DNA of 64,000 nt from Nakamurella panacisegetis (GTDB lineage: Bacteria > Actinomycetota > Actinomycetes > Mycobacteriales > Nakamurellaceae): NCBI RefSeq assembly GCF_900104535.1, contig NZ_LT629710.1, forward strand, positions 4,871,501-4,935,500, read 5' to 3'. Positions 9,982-19,195 of this stretch are shown in pieces. Position numbers and translations under genes: made by a program. Within the stretch, counting starts at the first letter, position 1. Every line of letters begins with the position of its first letter. The notes under the pieces were generated by a model. It was not told the DNA's origin. It saw only the letters and a list, made by a program, of their open reading frames with translations, and did not search any database.

Positions 9982-10012
9982 CGGCCCCGTGGGCGAGATG
10001 TACACGGGGCCG
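9982..10012. terminator. Bidirectional terminator between lipoprotein gene and clpX
   Basis: Perfect 10-bp stem CGGCCCCGTG / CACGGGGCCG with an 11-nt loop, midway between two convergent stop codons (9951 and 10036). Confidence 0.75.
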
Positions 10013-10035
10013 ACAACGACAAAGCGATGGAGAGA

Positions 10036-11304
10036 TCAGGCCGACTTCTCCCGCGGGGTGCGCTTCGGCGCGCGCGGCACGATCGTCGGGTAGACGTTCT
10101 TCTTGACCGTCTCGGCGGTCACGACGACCCGCTCGACGTCGTCCCGGCCCGGCACTTCGTACATCGCCGGGAGCAGCACCTCTTCCATGATGGCGCGCAG
10201 GCCACGAGCACCGGTGCCACGCAGGATCGCCTCGTCGGCGATCGCCTCGAGGGCATCCGGGTCGAACTCCAGCTTCACGCCGTCCATGTCGAACAGCCGC
10301 ATGTACTGCTTGGACAACGCGTCCCGCGGCTCGGTCAGGATCTTGATCAGAGACTCCTTGTCGAGGTGGGTGACCGCCGCGACCACCGGCAGACGCCCGA
10401 TGAACTCGGGGATCAGGCCGAACTTGATCAGATCCTCGGGCATCACGTCGGAGAAGATGTCGGACGCATCGATGTCGAACTTGGACCGGATCTCGGCTCC
10501 GAAGCCAAGTCCGCGGCGCCCGACCCGCTCACCGACGATCTTCTCCAGCCCGGCGAACGCGCCGGCCACGATGAAGAGCACGTTCGTGGTGTCGATCTGG
10601 ATGAACTCCTGGTGCGGGTGCTTGCGACCGCCCTGCGGCGGCACGGAAGCCTGCGTGCCTTCCAAGATCTTCAGCAACGCCTGCTGCACACCCTCACCCG
10701 ACACGTCCCGGGTGATGGACGGGTTCTCCGACTTGCGGGCGATCTTGTCGACCTCGTCGATGTAGACGATGCCGGTCTCGGCCCGCTTCACGTCGTAGTC
10801 GGCCGCCTGGATCAACTTCAGCAGGATGTTCTCGACGTCCTCGCCGACGTAACCGGCCTCGGTCAGCGCAGTGGCGTCGGCGATCGCGAACGGGACGTTC
10901 AACATCTTGGCCAGGGTCTGGGCCAGGTAGGTCTTGCCGCACCCGGTCGGGCCGAGCATCAGGATGTTGGACTTGGCCAGCTCGACCGGCTCCGGACCGC
11001 GATCGGGGCCGGCCTGGATCCGCTTGTAGTGGTTGTAGACCGCGACCGAGAGTGCCTTCTTCGCGGTGTCCTGACCGATGACGTACTGGTCGAGGTACTC
11101 GCGGATCGCCGTGGGCTTGGGCAGGTCGTCGAGCTTGACGTCGCTGGTCTCGGCCAGCTCCTCCTCGATGATCTCATTGCACAGATCGATGCACTCGTCG
11201 CAGATGTACACGCCGGGGCCTGCGATGAGCTTGCGAACCTGCTTCTGGCTCTTTCCGCAGAAGGAACACTTCAGCAGATCGCCCCCGTCGCCGATGCGCG
11301 CCAT
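10036..11304 (-). CDS. clpX: ATP-dependent Clp protease ATP-binding subunit ClpX
   Basis: 422-residue AAA+ unfoldase that recognises, unfolds and threads substrates into ClpP. The N-terminal C4 zinc-binding domain has C13, C16, C35 and C38. Walker A is GPTGCGKT (118-125), Walker B IVYIDE (about 179-184), and the RKH loop is visible in [10 protein letters not shown]. Full family length. It is transcribed leftward but separated from clpP2 by 278 bp containing a hairpin, so it probably has its own promoter, as in mycobacteria. Confidence 0.97.
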   Translation of the reverse strand: MARIGDGGDLLKCSFCGKSQKQVRKLIAGPGVYICDECIDLCNEIIEEELAETSDVKLDDLPKPTAIREYLDQYVIGQDTAKKALSVAVYNHYKRIQAGPDRGPEPVELAKSNILMLGPTGCGKTYLAQTLAKMLNVPFAIADATALTEAGYVGEDVENILLKLIQAADYDVKRAETGIVYIDEVDKIARKSENPSITRDVSGEGVQQALLKILEGTQASVPPQGGRKHPHQEFIQIDTTNVLFIVAGAFAGLEKIVGERVGRRGLGFGAEIRSKFDIDASDIFSDVMPEDLIKFGLIPEFIGRLPVVAAVTHLDKESLIKILTEPRDALSKQYMRLFDMDGVKLEFDPDALEAIADEAILRGTGARGLRAIMEEVLLPAMYEVPGRDDVERVVVTAETVKKNVYPTIVPRAPKRTPREKSA

Positions 11305-11520
11305 GAGCCCTCTCGATCTTGGATAGGGCCAACTTCTGGCCGGTTCCGGTAGTGGTGTGTGGTTCTGACCGCGGCCCCGTTGGGCCGGCGGTCGAAGGTC
11401 AGCTGCTGCCGACGGTACCCGGTGCGTGCCCGCCCGGCTGAGGTTTGCCGGTTACGACACGAAGTCGGGGCAATGTCGCCTCGACTGCCGCCGGCCGTGA
11501 CGTCTGGGGTGGGACGCCGA

Positions 11521-11549
11521 CGGCCGATACCGTTCTAGGGTATCGGCCG
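11521..11549 (-). terminator. Hairpin terminator downstream of clpP2
   Basis: Perfect 11-bp stem CGGCCGATACC / GGTATCGGCCG with a 7-nt loop, 34 nt after the clpP2 stop. No T-run follows; in high-GC actinobacteria such stems often still terminate. Confidence 0.65.
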
Positions 11550-11582
11550 CCGGGCTTCCCGCCACCTGAAAAAGCGCCGAGA

Positions 11583-12248
11583 TCAGTTGTCGATCTTGCG
11601 GTATTCGAGCACGTCGTCGACCAGGCCGTATTCCTTGGCCTCGGCGGCGGTGAGGATCTTGTCGCGCTCGATGTCGTTGCGGACCTCTTCGGGCGTCTTG
11701 TTCGAGTGACGCGACAGGATGGTTTCCAGCGAGTTCCGCATGCGCTGAATCTCCTTGGCCTGGATCTCCAGGTCGGACACCTGGCCGTAGACGCCCTCGG
11801 TGGCCGGCTGGTGGATCAGGATCCGCGAGTTCGGCAGAGCCATCCGCATCCCCTTGGAGCCGGCGGCGAGCAGCACCGCCGCGGCCGAGGCGGCCTGGCC
11901 CAGGCAGACCGTCCGGATGTGGGGCCGGACGAACTGCATGGTGTCGTAGATCGCCGTCATCGAGGTGAACGAGCCGCCGGGCGAGTTGATGTAGATGACG
12001 ATCTCGCGGTCGGGGTCGGTCGATTCGAGGGTCAGCAGCTGCGCCATCACGTCATTGGCGGAGGCATCGTCGATCTGCACGCCGAGGAAGATGATCCGTT
12101 CCTCGAACAGCTTGTTGTAAGGGTTGGACTCCTTCACGCCGTAGCTGGTGCGCTCGACGAAGGACGGCAGGATGTAACGGGCCTGCGGGAGGTTCAAGGC
12201 GTTGCCGTGAGCGACGCCCAGTGGCATCTGGTGGCCGGGACGGTTCAT
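11583..12248 (-). CDS. clpP2: ATP-dependent Clp protease proteolytic subunit ClpP2
   Basis: 221-residue serine protease subunit. The catalytic triad is S121 (in [11 protein letters not shown]), H146 (ILIHQP) and D192. The N-terminal 25 residues are a likely propeptide. The downstream member of an actinobacterial clpP1-clpP2 pair, which forms a mixed tetradecamer; clpP1 lies 53 nt upstream, so the two are co-transcribed. Confidence 0.96.
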   Translation of the reverse strand: MNRPGHQMPLGVAHGNALNLPQARYILPSFVERTSYGVKESNPYNKLFEERIIFLGVQIDDASANDVMAQLLTLESTDPDREIVIYINSPGGSFTSMTAIYDTMQFVRPHIRTVCLGQAASAAAVLLAAGSKGMRMALPNSRILIHQPATEGVYGQVSDLEIQAKEIQRMRNSLETILSRHSNKTPEEVRNDIERDKILTAAEAKEYGLVDDVLEYRKIDN

Positions 12249-12301
12249 CTTCTGGGGCTTCTCTCTGTGATCTTCTTTGACGGAGTCGTGGACGAACCGG
12301 T

Positions 12302-12982
12302 TCAGTTGCCCGGCGGCGTGCTCGCCGGGTTCTCAGATGCGCGGGAGACAACCTTGTCGATGAATCCGTACTCGAGTGCTTCCTGAGCCGTGAACCAGCG
12401 GTCACGGTCGGAGTCCAGGGTGATCCGCTCCACCGTCTGGCCTGTGTGTTGGGCGATCAGTTCGGCCATCTCGAGCTTGGACTTGTTGAGCATGTCGGCC
12501 TGGATGGCGATGTCCGAGGAGGTTCCGCCGACGCCGGCACTGGGCTGGTGCATGAGGATCCGGGCGTGCGGCAGGGCCGCTCGCTTGCCGGGCGCACCGG
12601 CGGTGAGCAGGAACTGGCCCATGGAAGCGGCCAGCCCCATTGCCGTGGTGGCGACGTCGGGCTCGATCAGCATCATGGTGTCGTAGATGGCCATGCCGGC
12701 CGTGACGCTGCCGCCGGGCGAGTTGATGTAGAGGGTGATGTCCTTCTCGGGGTCCTCCGCGGCGAGCAGCAGCAGCTGCGCGGTGATCTCGTTCGCGTTG
12801 GTGTCCCGGACCTCGGAGCCGAGAATGATGATCCGCTCGCGAAGCAGTCGTTCCGAGACTGAATCCGACAGCGACAACCCTGGGGTCCCCCGCATGACGG
12901 CCGGCAAGATCTCCGGAGCGGCGCTCTCGATGGCCCGGAGCTGATGCGCGGTCGGGCCCGCAAGCGTGTGACGTTGGCTCAC
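12302..12982 (-). CDS. clpP1: ATP-dependent Clp protease proteolytic subunit ClpP1
   Basis: 226-residue ClpP with triad S120 (GLAASMGQF), H145 (ILMHQP) and D190. GTG at 12982 is preceded by AGGAG at a good distance. This gives an N-terminal extension of about 30 residues before the family core ([13 protein letters not shown]), longer than the mycobacterial protein; an internal ATG at residue 30 is an alternative start. First gene of the clpP1-clpP2 transcription unit, separated from tig by a 266-bp region with a large hairpin. Confidence 0.95.
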   Translation of the reverse strand: MSQRHTLAGPTAHQLRAIESAAPEILPAVMRGTPGLSLSDSVSERLLRERIIILGSEVRDTNANEITAQLLLLAAEDPEKDITLYINSPGGSVTAGMAIYDTMMLIEPDVATTAMGLAASMGQFLLTAGAPGKRAALPHARILMHQPSAGVGGTSSDIAIQADMLNKSKLEMAELIAQHTGQTVERITLDSDRDRWFTAQEALEYGFIDKVVSRASENPASTPPGN

Positions 12983-13139
12983 TGACGTCTCCTGTCAGAA
13001 GTCCGATCGGGGCCGCGAGGCCCTTCCCGGATGTTCATCGGTATGGGTGGTGCTGGTGGGACTGAAGCTACAAAGGCAATCGGTGGGCGACCACAGCAGG
13101 TGGGTGCCCGGGGCCGACTCACCCGACAGTAACGACGAA

Positions 13140-13208
13140 GGAGCCGGAGCGATGCCCGTTGGGCCGCCTGTTCGCTGACGGCTTGACCACGGGCACCGCG
13201 CCGGCTCC
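13140..13208 (-). terminator. Large two-part hairpin between tig and clpP1
   Basis: Outer arms GGAGCCGG (13140-13147) and CCGGCTCC (13201-13208). Inner arms TGCCCGT and ACGGGCA. It begins 41 nt downstream of the tig stop. Probably the tig terminator, but its size allows a regulatory role in read-through to clpP1. Confidence 0.6.
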
Positions 13209-13248
13209 GGCACGTCTGCGCAGAACCTGCGGGCGCAGGGACGCGCTA

Positions 13249-14685
13249 CTACTTGCTGGTGACCGCTTCCGGGTCGGTCTGGTCGTCGGCCGCCGGCTCC
13301 TCGGTCGATCCTTCGATGACACCGTTGGCGGCGTCCTCGGTGTCGTCCTCGTCCTCGTCCACGATCTCGACGCCGAACAGCTCAGCGATGTTCAGGGCGT
13401 TGCCGGAGGCGTCGGTGACCTTGGCCAGCTGCACCGCGTTGGCCAGCGCCTTGCCGCGGCGGACGTCGGCGATGACGGCGCCCAGCTGGTTGCCCTCCTG
13501 CAGGCGCTTGAAGTACTCGTCCGGGCTGACCCCGAAGCGCTGCGCGTTGTAGATGATCCGCTCGGTGAACTCCTCCTGCGACACGCCAACGCCCTGCTGC
13601 TCGGCCAGGGCGTCCAGCAGCAACTGGGTACGCACGGCGGTCTCGGCCGACTCGCGGGTCTCGGCGTCGAACTCGGCGCGGGTCTGGCCCTCGCCCTCCA
13701 GGTAGGCGTTCAGCTGGTCCTCGTCGTGGTCGAACGAGTGCACTGCATCGTGCTGGCGCGCCTCGTACTCCGAAGCCACGATCGATTCCGGGGCCGGGAT
13801 GTCGGTGGCCGCGAGCAGGGCCTCCAGCACCTTGTCGCGGGCTTCGCTGCCCTGGCCCATGTTCTTCACCCGACGGATCCGCTCGACGAGGTCGTCGCGC
13901 ATCTCGGCGACGGTGTCGAACTCACTGGCCAGCTGGGCGAAGTCGTCGTCGACCTCGGGCAGGGTCCGCTCGGACACACTGTTGACGGTAACCGTGACCT
14001 CCGCCTCCTCACCGGCGTGCTCGCCGGCGACCAGGGCGGTGGTGAACGTCGCGGTCTCCCCGGCCGACAGCCCGATCAGTGCCGCGTCGAGGCCGTCGAC
14101 CAGGTCGCCGGTACCGATCTTGTAGGTCAGCCCGTCGGTGCTGGCGTCCGGCAGTTCCTCGCCGTCGACCACGGCCCGGAGGTCGATGGACACCGAGTCC
14201 CCGTCGGCGGCGGGCCGCTCGACCGGGGTGATGCTGGCGAACCGGTCGCGCAATGCCTCGACCTGCTCGTCGATGTCGGCCTCGGTGATCTCGACGTCGG
14301 CCACCTCGACGGCGATCTCGTCGACCGCGGGAAGGACGATCTCCGGCCGGATGTCGACCTCGGCGGTGAACTCGAGGGTCTCGCCGTCCTCGATCTTGGT
14401 GACCTCGATCTCGGGCTGACCCAGTGGCGTCAGGTTGGCCTCGGAGACGGCCTCCCCGTACTTCACCGGGACGGCGTCGTTGACGACCTCGGACAGGATC
14501 GCGCCTCGGCCCAGACGGGCGTCCAGAATCTTCGCGGGGACCTTGCCGGCCCGGAACCCGGGGATGTTGACCGTTCCGGCCAGGGCGCGGTACGCCTTGG
14601 CGAAGTGCGGCTTCAGTTCGTCGAACGGAACCTCGACGGAGAGTTTGACCCTGGTCGGGTTCAGGTGTTCGACAGTGCTCTTCAC
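13249..14685 (-). CDS. tig: Trigger factor, ribosome-associated chaperone and peptidyl-prolyl isomerase
   Basis: 478 residues. The N-terminal ribosome-docking domain carries the signature GFRAGK (43-48). A central FKBP-type PPIase domain (about 155-240) contains GDSVSIDL and YKIGTGDLVDG, followed by the helical C-terminal arms. The acidic tail of about 45 residues is typical of actinobacterial Tig. Start chosen at GTG 14685 (VKSTVEHLNPTRV) because AAGGAG lies 8 nt upstream and similarity begins there. tig-clpP1-clpP2 in this order is the mycobacterial arrangement. Confidence 0.96.
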   Translation of the reverse strand: MKSTVEHLNPTRVKLSVEVPFDELKPHFAKAYRALAGTVNIPGFRAGKVPAKILDARLGRGAILSEVVNDAVPVKYGEAVSEANLTPLGQPEIEVTKIEDGETLEFTAEVDIRPEIVLPAVDEIAVEVADVEITEADIDEQVEALRDRFASITPVERPAADGDSVSIDLRAVVDGEELPDASTDGLTYKIGTGDLVDGLDAALIGLSAGETATFTTALVAGEHAGEEAEVTVTVNSVSERTLPEVDDDFAQLASEFDTVAEMRDDLVERIRRVKNMGQGSEARDKVLEALLAATDIPAPESIVASEYEARQHDAVHSFDHDEDQLNAYLEGEGQTRAEFDAETRESAETAVRTQLLLDALAEQQGVGVSQEEFTERIIYNAQRFGVSPDEYFKRLQEGNQLGAVIADVRRGKALANAVQLAKVTDASGNALNIAELFGVEIVDEDEDDTEDAANGVIEGSTEEPAADDQTDPEAVTSK

Positions 14686-15002
14686 GTGCGGGACTCCTTG
14701 AGGTAACGACAACTTGGGTGGAATGGCTTCGCGATGCATCCAGGCCGGACCCCGCGTGCGCCGGCGGCAGATCAGCCGTCGACCGCTGTGCGGTGGGGTC
14801 GTCGATGCAAGTTCTTCACAGCGCCCGTAATTCTATGCGACCCACGGACCTGCGATTTCCCCGGACCGCAACCGGCTCCCGCGCCATCTGCGATGGGGCG
14901 GGAGGACCCGGGAATCTCAGGTCCGTGCATTAGCATCGGGCCGCCGGATCAGCAATGGACGGGTCGGCACCGCCGGTGCTCGCCAGATGCTAGGGGAAAC
15001 GC
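14686..15002. promoter_or_regulatory. 317-bp divergent intergenic region, tig / serine hydrolase
   Basis: No gene found. It holds the promoters of tig (leftward) and the hydrolase (rightward), and an 83-nt inverted repeat at 14844-14926 described separately. A Shine-Dalgarno AGGGGAAA immediately precedes the TTG at 15003. Confidence 0.7.
14844..14926. repeat. 83-nt compound inverted repeat, possible structured RNA
   Basis: Outer arms ACGGACCTG (14844-14852) and CAGGTCCGT (14918-14926) are exact. They continue inward as GATT/AATC and CCC/GGG with small bulges. A second stem, CTCCCGC-x-CCATC / GATGG-x-GCGGGAG, closes on a TGC loop. The two nested stems form an almost continuous hairpin. Confidence 0.6.
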
Positions 15003-16979
15003 TTGAGCAGATCGATCTTCGCCACCGCAACCATAACGGCCCTCGCCCTGTCGAGCATCATGGTCGTGTCCGCCGGCGCCGCGTCGCCGGCCGCGGTGAC
15101 GGCACCTCGATCGGACTCTCCGGCCCCCGCCAGTGCGTCCCGGGACGCGCCCGCTACCTCGGCGACGCTGTTGGGCGAACTGGCCGTGGCGCAGCTGACC
15201 CCGGCCCAGGCCGTCGCGAAGGCCGTGTCGGAAGCATCGGCCAACGGCATCAACACCCATATCAGCGTGACCAGCCGGGCCAGCGGGCAGGTGTTGGCCC
15301 AGTCCGGCAACGCCGGCACCCAGGTGGCTTCCGAGTCGGTCGTCAAGTTGATGATCGCGTCGTACTACCTGGTCCTGGTGGGCGGATATCAGCACCAGAG
15401 TGCTTCGGTGCTGAACCAGCTCAGCTACATGATCCGGTACTCCGACGACGCGACCGCGAACTCGTACTTCACCTCGTCGGCCGTCCCGACGATCGCCGCG
15501 CGTTACGGCATGCACTCCACGATCAACGCGACCGACCGGGTCGGGCACTGGGGAGCTGTCCGCATCACGGCCCAGGACATGACGACGTTCCTCTACCGCG
15601 CGGCCCGTGACCCACAGGTCGGCCCGTGGCTCATGCCGGTGATGGCCCACGTGGCCGCGGTCGGCTCCGACGGGTTCAACCAGGCCTTCGGCATGAACTC
15701 CCTGTCCGGCACCCACGGGTCGAAGCAGGGCTGGGGCGACGACCAGGTGTGGTCAGCGGCCAACAAGGTCATCAACTCCGTCGGGTACACGGACAAGTAC
15801 TACGTGGCGATCCTGCAGAACTCCTACTCCTACCCCGACCCGGCGCGGGCCACGGCGACGTACGCGGCCCGGACGATCCAGTCGTCGGTCACGGCTCCGG
15901 CGCCGGTCCGCAACGGTGATTTCGTCAGGACGGCGGGTGTGGGCGGGGTGTACCGGATCGCCGGTGGTGCCCCGATCTACGTCAGCACGTTCGCCGGTTT
16001 CCGAGGATCGACCGCCGTCCGGACCATCACCGCGGACCAATGGAAGGCTCTGCGGTCGGTCCCGGCCAGCGGCACCTTCCTGCAGGCCACGGTCAGCGGC
16101 GAAGTCTACGAAGTGGTCGGCGGCGCACCGATTTTCGTCAGTAGCTGGGCCGCGTTCGGCGCCCGGCAGCCGACGGTGCAGGTCGACCGGAATGCAATCA
16201 GCCAGGCCGGCCGGGCCGGGGTGTGGTCGCACCTGTCGTTCTACCCGGCGGACGGCACGTTCGTGACGGCCAGCAGCAACTCTCAGGTGTACCGGATCGT
16301 CGCGGGGACGCCGACGTACGTCTCCAGCTGGGCCAACTTCGGCGGCCGCCGGGCCACGACGAAGGTCGACTATCAGGCCATCTGGCACGCGGGACAGGCC
16401 GGCCGATGGAGCCACCTCCGCTACTACCTGCCCGACGGCACGTTCATCCGCACCACCGCCAGCAGCGGTGAGGTCTACGTGATGGCGGGTGGCGCACCGA
16501 TCTATGTATCGACCTTCGCGGTGTTCGGCGGGGCCCGACCGGCGCAATCGGTCGACGCCGGGGCCATCAGTCGAGCCGGCGGCGGTGGTCAGTGGTCGCA
16601 TCTGCGGGCCAAGCCGACGAACGGATCGATGTTGCGGGATCCGCGGAGTGGTTCGATCTACCGCGTGGCCGGCGGCGCCCCCCTCTACATCCCGGACCTG
16701 ACCGGCCTCGCGCCCTATTCACGGTGGGTCGACATTGATCCGGCCGCGATCGCCCGGGGCGGCCAGGCGGGAAGGTGGTCACACCTGCAGCAGCGGCCGG
16801 CCGACGGGACGCTGCTGCGCTCGGTCCAATCCAATCGGGTCTATCGCGTATCCCGCGGACACGCGTCGATCCTGACGTCGTGGGCCGGATATGGAGGCGT
16901 GACGCAGCCGACCGTCCGGATCCCGCAGATGACGTTCGACCGGGCAGGATCCGGCGGCGTCTACAACCACCTCGTCTGA
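15003..16979 (+). CDS. Secreted class A beta-lactamase-fold serine hydrolase with six C-terminal repeats
   Basis: 658 residues. A signal peptide (about 1-27) is followed by a Pro/Ala linker and a serine beta-lactamase/PBP-like domain (about 65-300). The SxxK motif is S112-V-V-K115, an SDN-equivalent is S147-D-D, and the KTG-equivalent is K241-Q-G. From about residue 303 to the end run six repeats of about 58-60 residues. Each has a pattern G-T-F/L...VYR-x-GGAP-IYVSSWA-x-FGG...VD...AI..AG..G-WSHL. The TTG start has AGGGGAAA upstream. The domain could be a beta-lactamase, D,D-carboxypeptidase or esterase; substrate is unknown. In mycobacteria a different serine esterase (lipP) occupies this site. 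Confidence 0.82.
   Translation: MSRSIFATATITALALSSIMVVSAGAASPAAVTAPRSDSPAPASASRDAPATSATLLGELAVAQLTPAQAVAKAVSEASANGINTHISVTSRASGQVLAQSGNAGTQVASESVVKLMIASYYLVLVGGYQHQSASVLNQLSYMIRYSDDATANSYFTSSAVPTIAARYGMHSTINATDRVGHWGAVRITAQDMTTFLYRAARDPQVGPWLMPVMAHVAAVGSDGFNQAFGMNSLSGTHGSKQGWGDDQVWSAANKVINSVGYTDKYYVAILQNSYSYPDPARATATYAARTIQSSVTAPAPVRNGDFVRTAGVGGVYRIAGGAPIYVSTFAGFRGSTAVRTITADQWKALRSVPASGTFLQATVSGEVYEVVGGAPIFVSSWAAFGARQPTVQVDRNAISQAGRAGVWSHLSFYPADGTFVTASSNSQVYRIVAGTPTYVSSWANFGGRRATTKVDYQAIWHAGQAGRWSHLRYYLPDGTFIRTTASSGEVYVMAGGAPIYVSTFAVFGGARPAQSVDAGAISRAGGGGQWSHLRAKPTNGSMLRDPRSGSIYRVAGGAPLYIPDLTGLAPYSRWVDIDPAAIARGGQAGRWSHLQQRPADGTLLRSVQSNRVYRVSRGHASILTSWAGYGGVTQPTVRIPQMTFDRAGSGGVYNHLV
15907..16976 (+). 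repeat. Six tandem ~175-bp coding repeats (58-60 residue modules)
   Basis: Six diverged copies encoding VYR-x-GGAP-x-YVSSW-type modules at the C-terminus of the serine hydrolase. The last copy lacks the GGAP motif and ends at the stop codon. The module count and beta-rich pattern fit a six-bladed propeller or a wall-binding array; this is inference. Confidence 0.75.
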
Positions 16980-17013
16980 GACGACGCTGGATCGGGGCGG
17001 CCCAGGTGACGCG

Positions 17014-18063
17014 CTATCCCAGCGGCTTGGCGGCATCGGGTACCCAGGTCCGGACCAGGGAGCTGAGCACACCGGTAACCCGGAGCTGGTCCACGGCCGC
17101 GGACACGCACGACGTCAGCGGCGAGTGCTTGGGCAGCACCATGCCGAACTGCTGGGGCTGCTCGTCGCCGTCCGGCAACTGGCCGACCACGGTGAAGGCC
17201 GCTCCGAGGGTGACCGCCGTCGGCGTCGGGACGACAACGGCGCTGACCGTTCCACCGGTCAGGGCGGCCAGGGCGGCCGTCGCATTCGGGTAGGTGCGCA
17301 CCGTCGCACCGGTCCGGGCGCTCGCGACCGCGGGCGCACCGGCCACCACACCGATCGCCATGCCCTTGAGACCGGCCGACGACGTGATCGCGGCGGCCGG
17401 GCGGCCCGTCTTGCTGACGACGGAGTTGGAGATCGAGAAGTAGCCGCTGCTGTAGTCCACCGTCGACGACCCGACGTCGGGAGTCGCGAACTCGCCGATC
17501 GCCACGTCGAACCCGCTGGCCTTCCCGGCCAGCAGCGTGGCGCGCGCGGTCGTGGACCAGCTGACGGACGACGCGGAGTAGCCCAGTTCCTTGGCCACCG
17601 CCAGCGCCACCGCCGCCTCGTAACCCTTGCCGCCGGACGGGGCACCGTTGAACCACGGCGCTGAGGCGGAACCTGCGGCCGTGAACACCAGCCGGCCGGG
17701 GGTCCGGGTCTTGAGAGTGCTCGGGGTGCAGTTCGGCAGCGGCGTCGCGACCTCACCAGGACCGGACGTCACCGGCGCGACGGCCGCGGTCGGCGGCAAC
17801 GCGGCCGATCCCGCAGTCCCGGGCGCCGACGGAATGCTGCTCTGGGTCCCCGCTACTCCCGACGATGCCGGGGCCGATACCGGCGCCGACATCGAGGCCG
17901 ACGCCGACGCCGACGCAGCGGACGCGGCCGGCGGGGTCGACTCCCCCGCCGCGCCGGCTGACGCCGCCGACTCGGCCGACGACGCCGCGGCACAGCCACT
18001 GATGACCAGAGTCGCCGAAACCCCGAGGGCGATGAAGTAGGCCGAAGCGTTCCGGATGCGCAT
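17014..18063 (-). CDS. Extracellular solute-binding lipoprotein, family 3 type
   Basis: 349 residues from ATG 18063, chosen because GGGGGAAG lies about 10 nt upstream; another ATG three codons earlier is too close to that site. Lipoprotein signal with lipobox VISGC (C24). A very long Ala/Ser/Pro linker (about 25-120) precedes a periplasmic-binding-protein type II domain (about 125-345), with GGKGYEAAVALAVAKELGY typical of amino-acid ABC binding proteins. No permease or ATPase genes are adjacent, so it is an orphan receptor or sensor. It converges with the hydrolase gene, leaving 34 bp. Confidence 0.83.
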   Translation of the reverse strand: MRIRNASAYFIALGVSATLVISGCAAASSAESAASAGAAGESTPPAASAASASASASMSAPVSAPASSGVAGTQSSIPSAPGTAGSAALPPTAAVAPVTSGPGEVATPLPNCTPSTLKTRTPGRLVFTAAGSASAPWFNGAPSGGKGYEAAVALAVAKELGYSASSVSWSTTARATLLAGKASGFDVAIGEFATPDVGSSTVDYSSGYFSISNSVVSKTGRPAAAITSSAGLKGMAIGVVAGAPAVASARTGATVRTYPNATAALAALTGGTVSAVVVPTPTAVTLGAAFTVVGQLPDGDEQPQQFGMVLPKHSPLTSCVSAAVDQLRVTGVLSSLVRTWVPDAAKPLG

Positions 18064-18301
18064 GGCGAACATCTTCCCCCACCTCGCTGTGCCACCGGAC
18101 CGATCGAGCAGGCCGACAACGCTCCGGCCGGCTCGGCCGCGGGACATCGAGGGGTCTTTCGGCCCTTGGTGGGGCGGCCGGCCGCCTTCACAATCGGGCG
18201 TTCAGGGGCGATGCCGGACGCAGGCCAACGGCACATACCCGCAGACCGCGCAGGACGGCGGCGCTGCGGCGTCGCGGCAGGCTCCCGGAACGGAGGTGAC
18301 C

Positions 18302-19180
18302 GTGACCGGACATCGGATGACGGGCCGCCGACGGCGGATCGTGCTCGCCGTCGCGGCCGTCGTCGTCATCGCCGTCGCCGCTGTCGTCTGGACTCTCGTT
18401 CGCGCCCACCGCACCACCCCGGCCCTGGCGCACTTCAAGCAGACCCAGGACTACCTTCCGGGGGTCGCGGCGGATCTCTATCTTCCGGCCCCGGCCGCCG
18501 GGCGCACGCCCACGGTGGTGCTCATCCCGGGCGGCGGCTGGTCGAGCGCCGATCGCGGCGGGCTGGCCCCACTGGCCGACGCGCTCGCGGCGAACGGGAT
18601 GGTGGTTCTCAACGCGACCTACCGCGCCGCGGACTCGGGGGTCACCTTCCCGGTGCCGGTCGCCGACATCGTGTGCGCGATCGACTACGCCGCCGCTCAG
18701 GCTCGTCTCGCCGGGTTCTCCCCCGGACAGATCGTCGTGATGGGTCACTCGTCCGGAGCGCATCTGTCCGCCCTGGCGGCGCTGGACGGAGCGCACTTCC
18801 GGCACGCCTGCCCGTACCAGGCGGTCGAACCCGACGGTCTGATCGGCCTGTCCGGTCCGTACGACATCAGCCAGGCCGAAGGAATCGCATTTCCCCTGTT
18901 CGGTGCGTCATCCGCCGCGGAGCCGGCGCAATGGCGGGAAGGCAATCCGATGACCTGGGTCGGCCTGCGAACGGGGTCGCATCCGCTGCGGGTGCTTCTC
19001 GTACACGGCTCGTCGGACGAACTGGTGTCGACCAGCTTCAGCGAGACGTTCGCCGCGGCGCTCCGGCGGGCCGGGCATCCGGTGCAGCTGACGATCATCC
19101 CGGGCGCGAGTCACGCCGATGTCTATCGGGCCGACGTGATCTCCGGGATCGCCACCACCTGGATCCGCGGCCTGAAATGA
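18302..19180 (+). CDS. Membrane-anchored alpha/beta-hydrolase (BD-FAE/esterase-like)
   Basis: 292 residues. An N-terminal transmembrane anchor (about 12-36) is followed by an alpha/beta-hydrolase domain. The oxyanion segment is PGGGW, the nucleophile elbow GHSSGAH, and late residues HGSSDELV (acid) and GASHADVY (His) complete the triad. The GTG at 18302 follows GGAGG by 5 nt; the longer upstream frame lacks conserved sequence and overlaps the regulatory space of the divergent lipoprotein gene. Likely an extracytoplasmic esterase; substrate unknown. Confidence 0.85.
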   Translation: MTGHRMTGRRRRIVLAVAAVVVIAVAAVVWTLVRAHRTTPALAHFKQTQDYLPGVAADLYLPAPAAGRTPTVVLIPGGGWSSADRGGLAPLADALAANGMVVLNATYRAADSGVTFPVPVADIVCAIDYAAAQARLAGFSPGQIVVMGHSSGAHLSALAALDGAHFRHACPYQAVEPDGLIGLSGPYDISQAEGIAFPLFGASSAAEPAQWREGNPMTWVGLRTGSHPLRVLLVHGSSDELVSTSFSETFAAALRRAGHPVQLTIIPGASHADVYRADVISGIATTWIRGLK

Positions 19181-19195
19181 GCGGGCAGGTGCCGG

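Noticed and set aside
13159-14706. Long rightward frame opposite tig, and similar ones opposite clpX (10027-11352) and NAD-GDH (39129-40919)
   Set aside because: Shadow frames of conserved leftward genes; composition Gly/Arg/Asp-rich without motifs.
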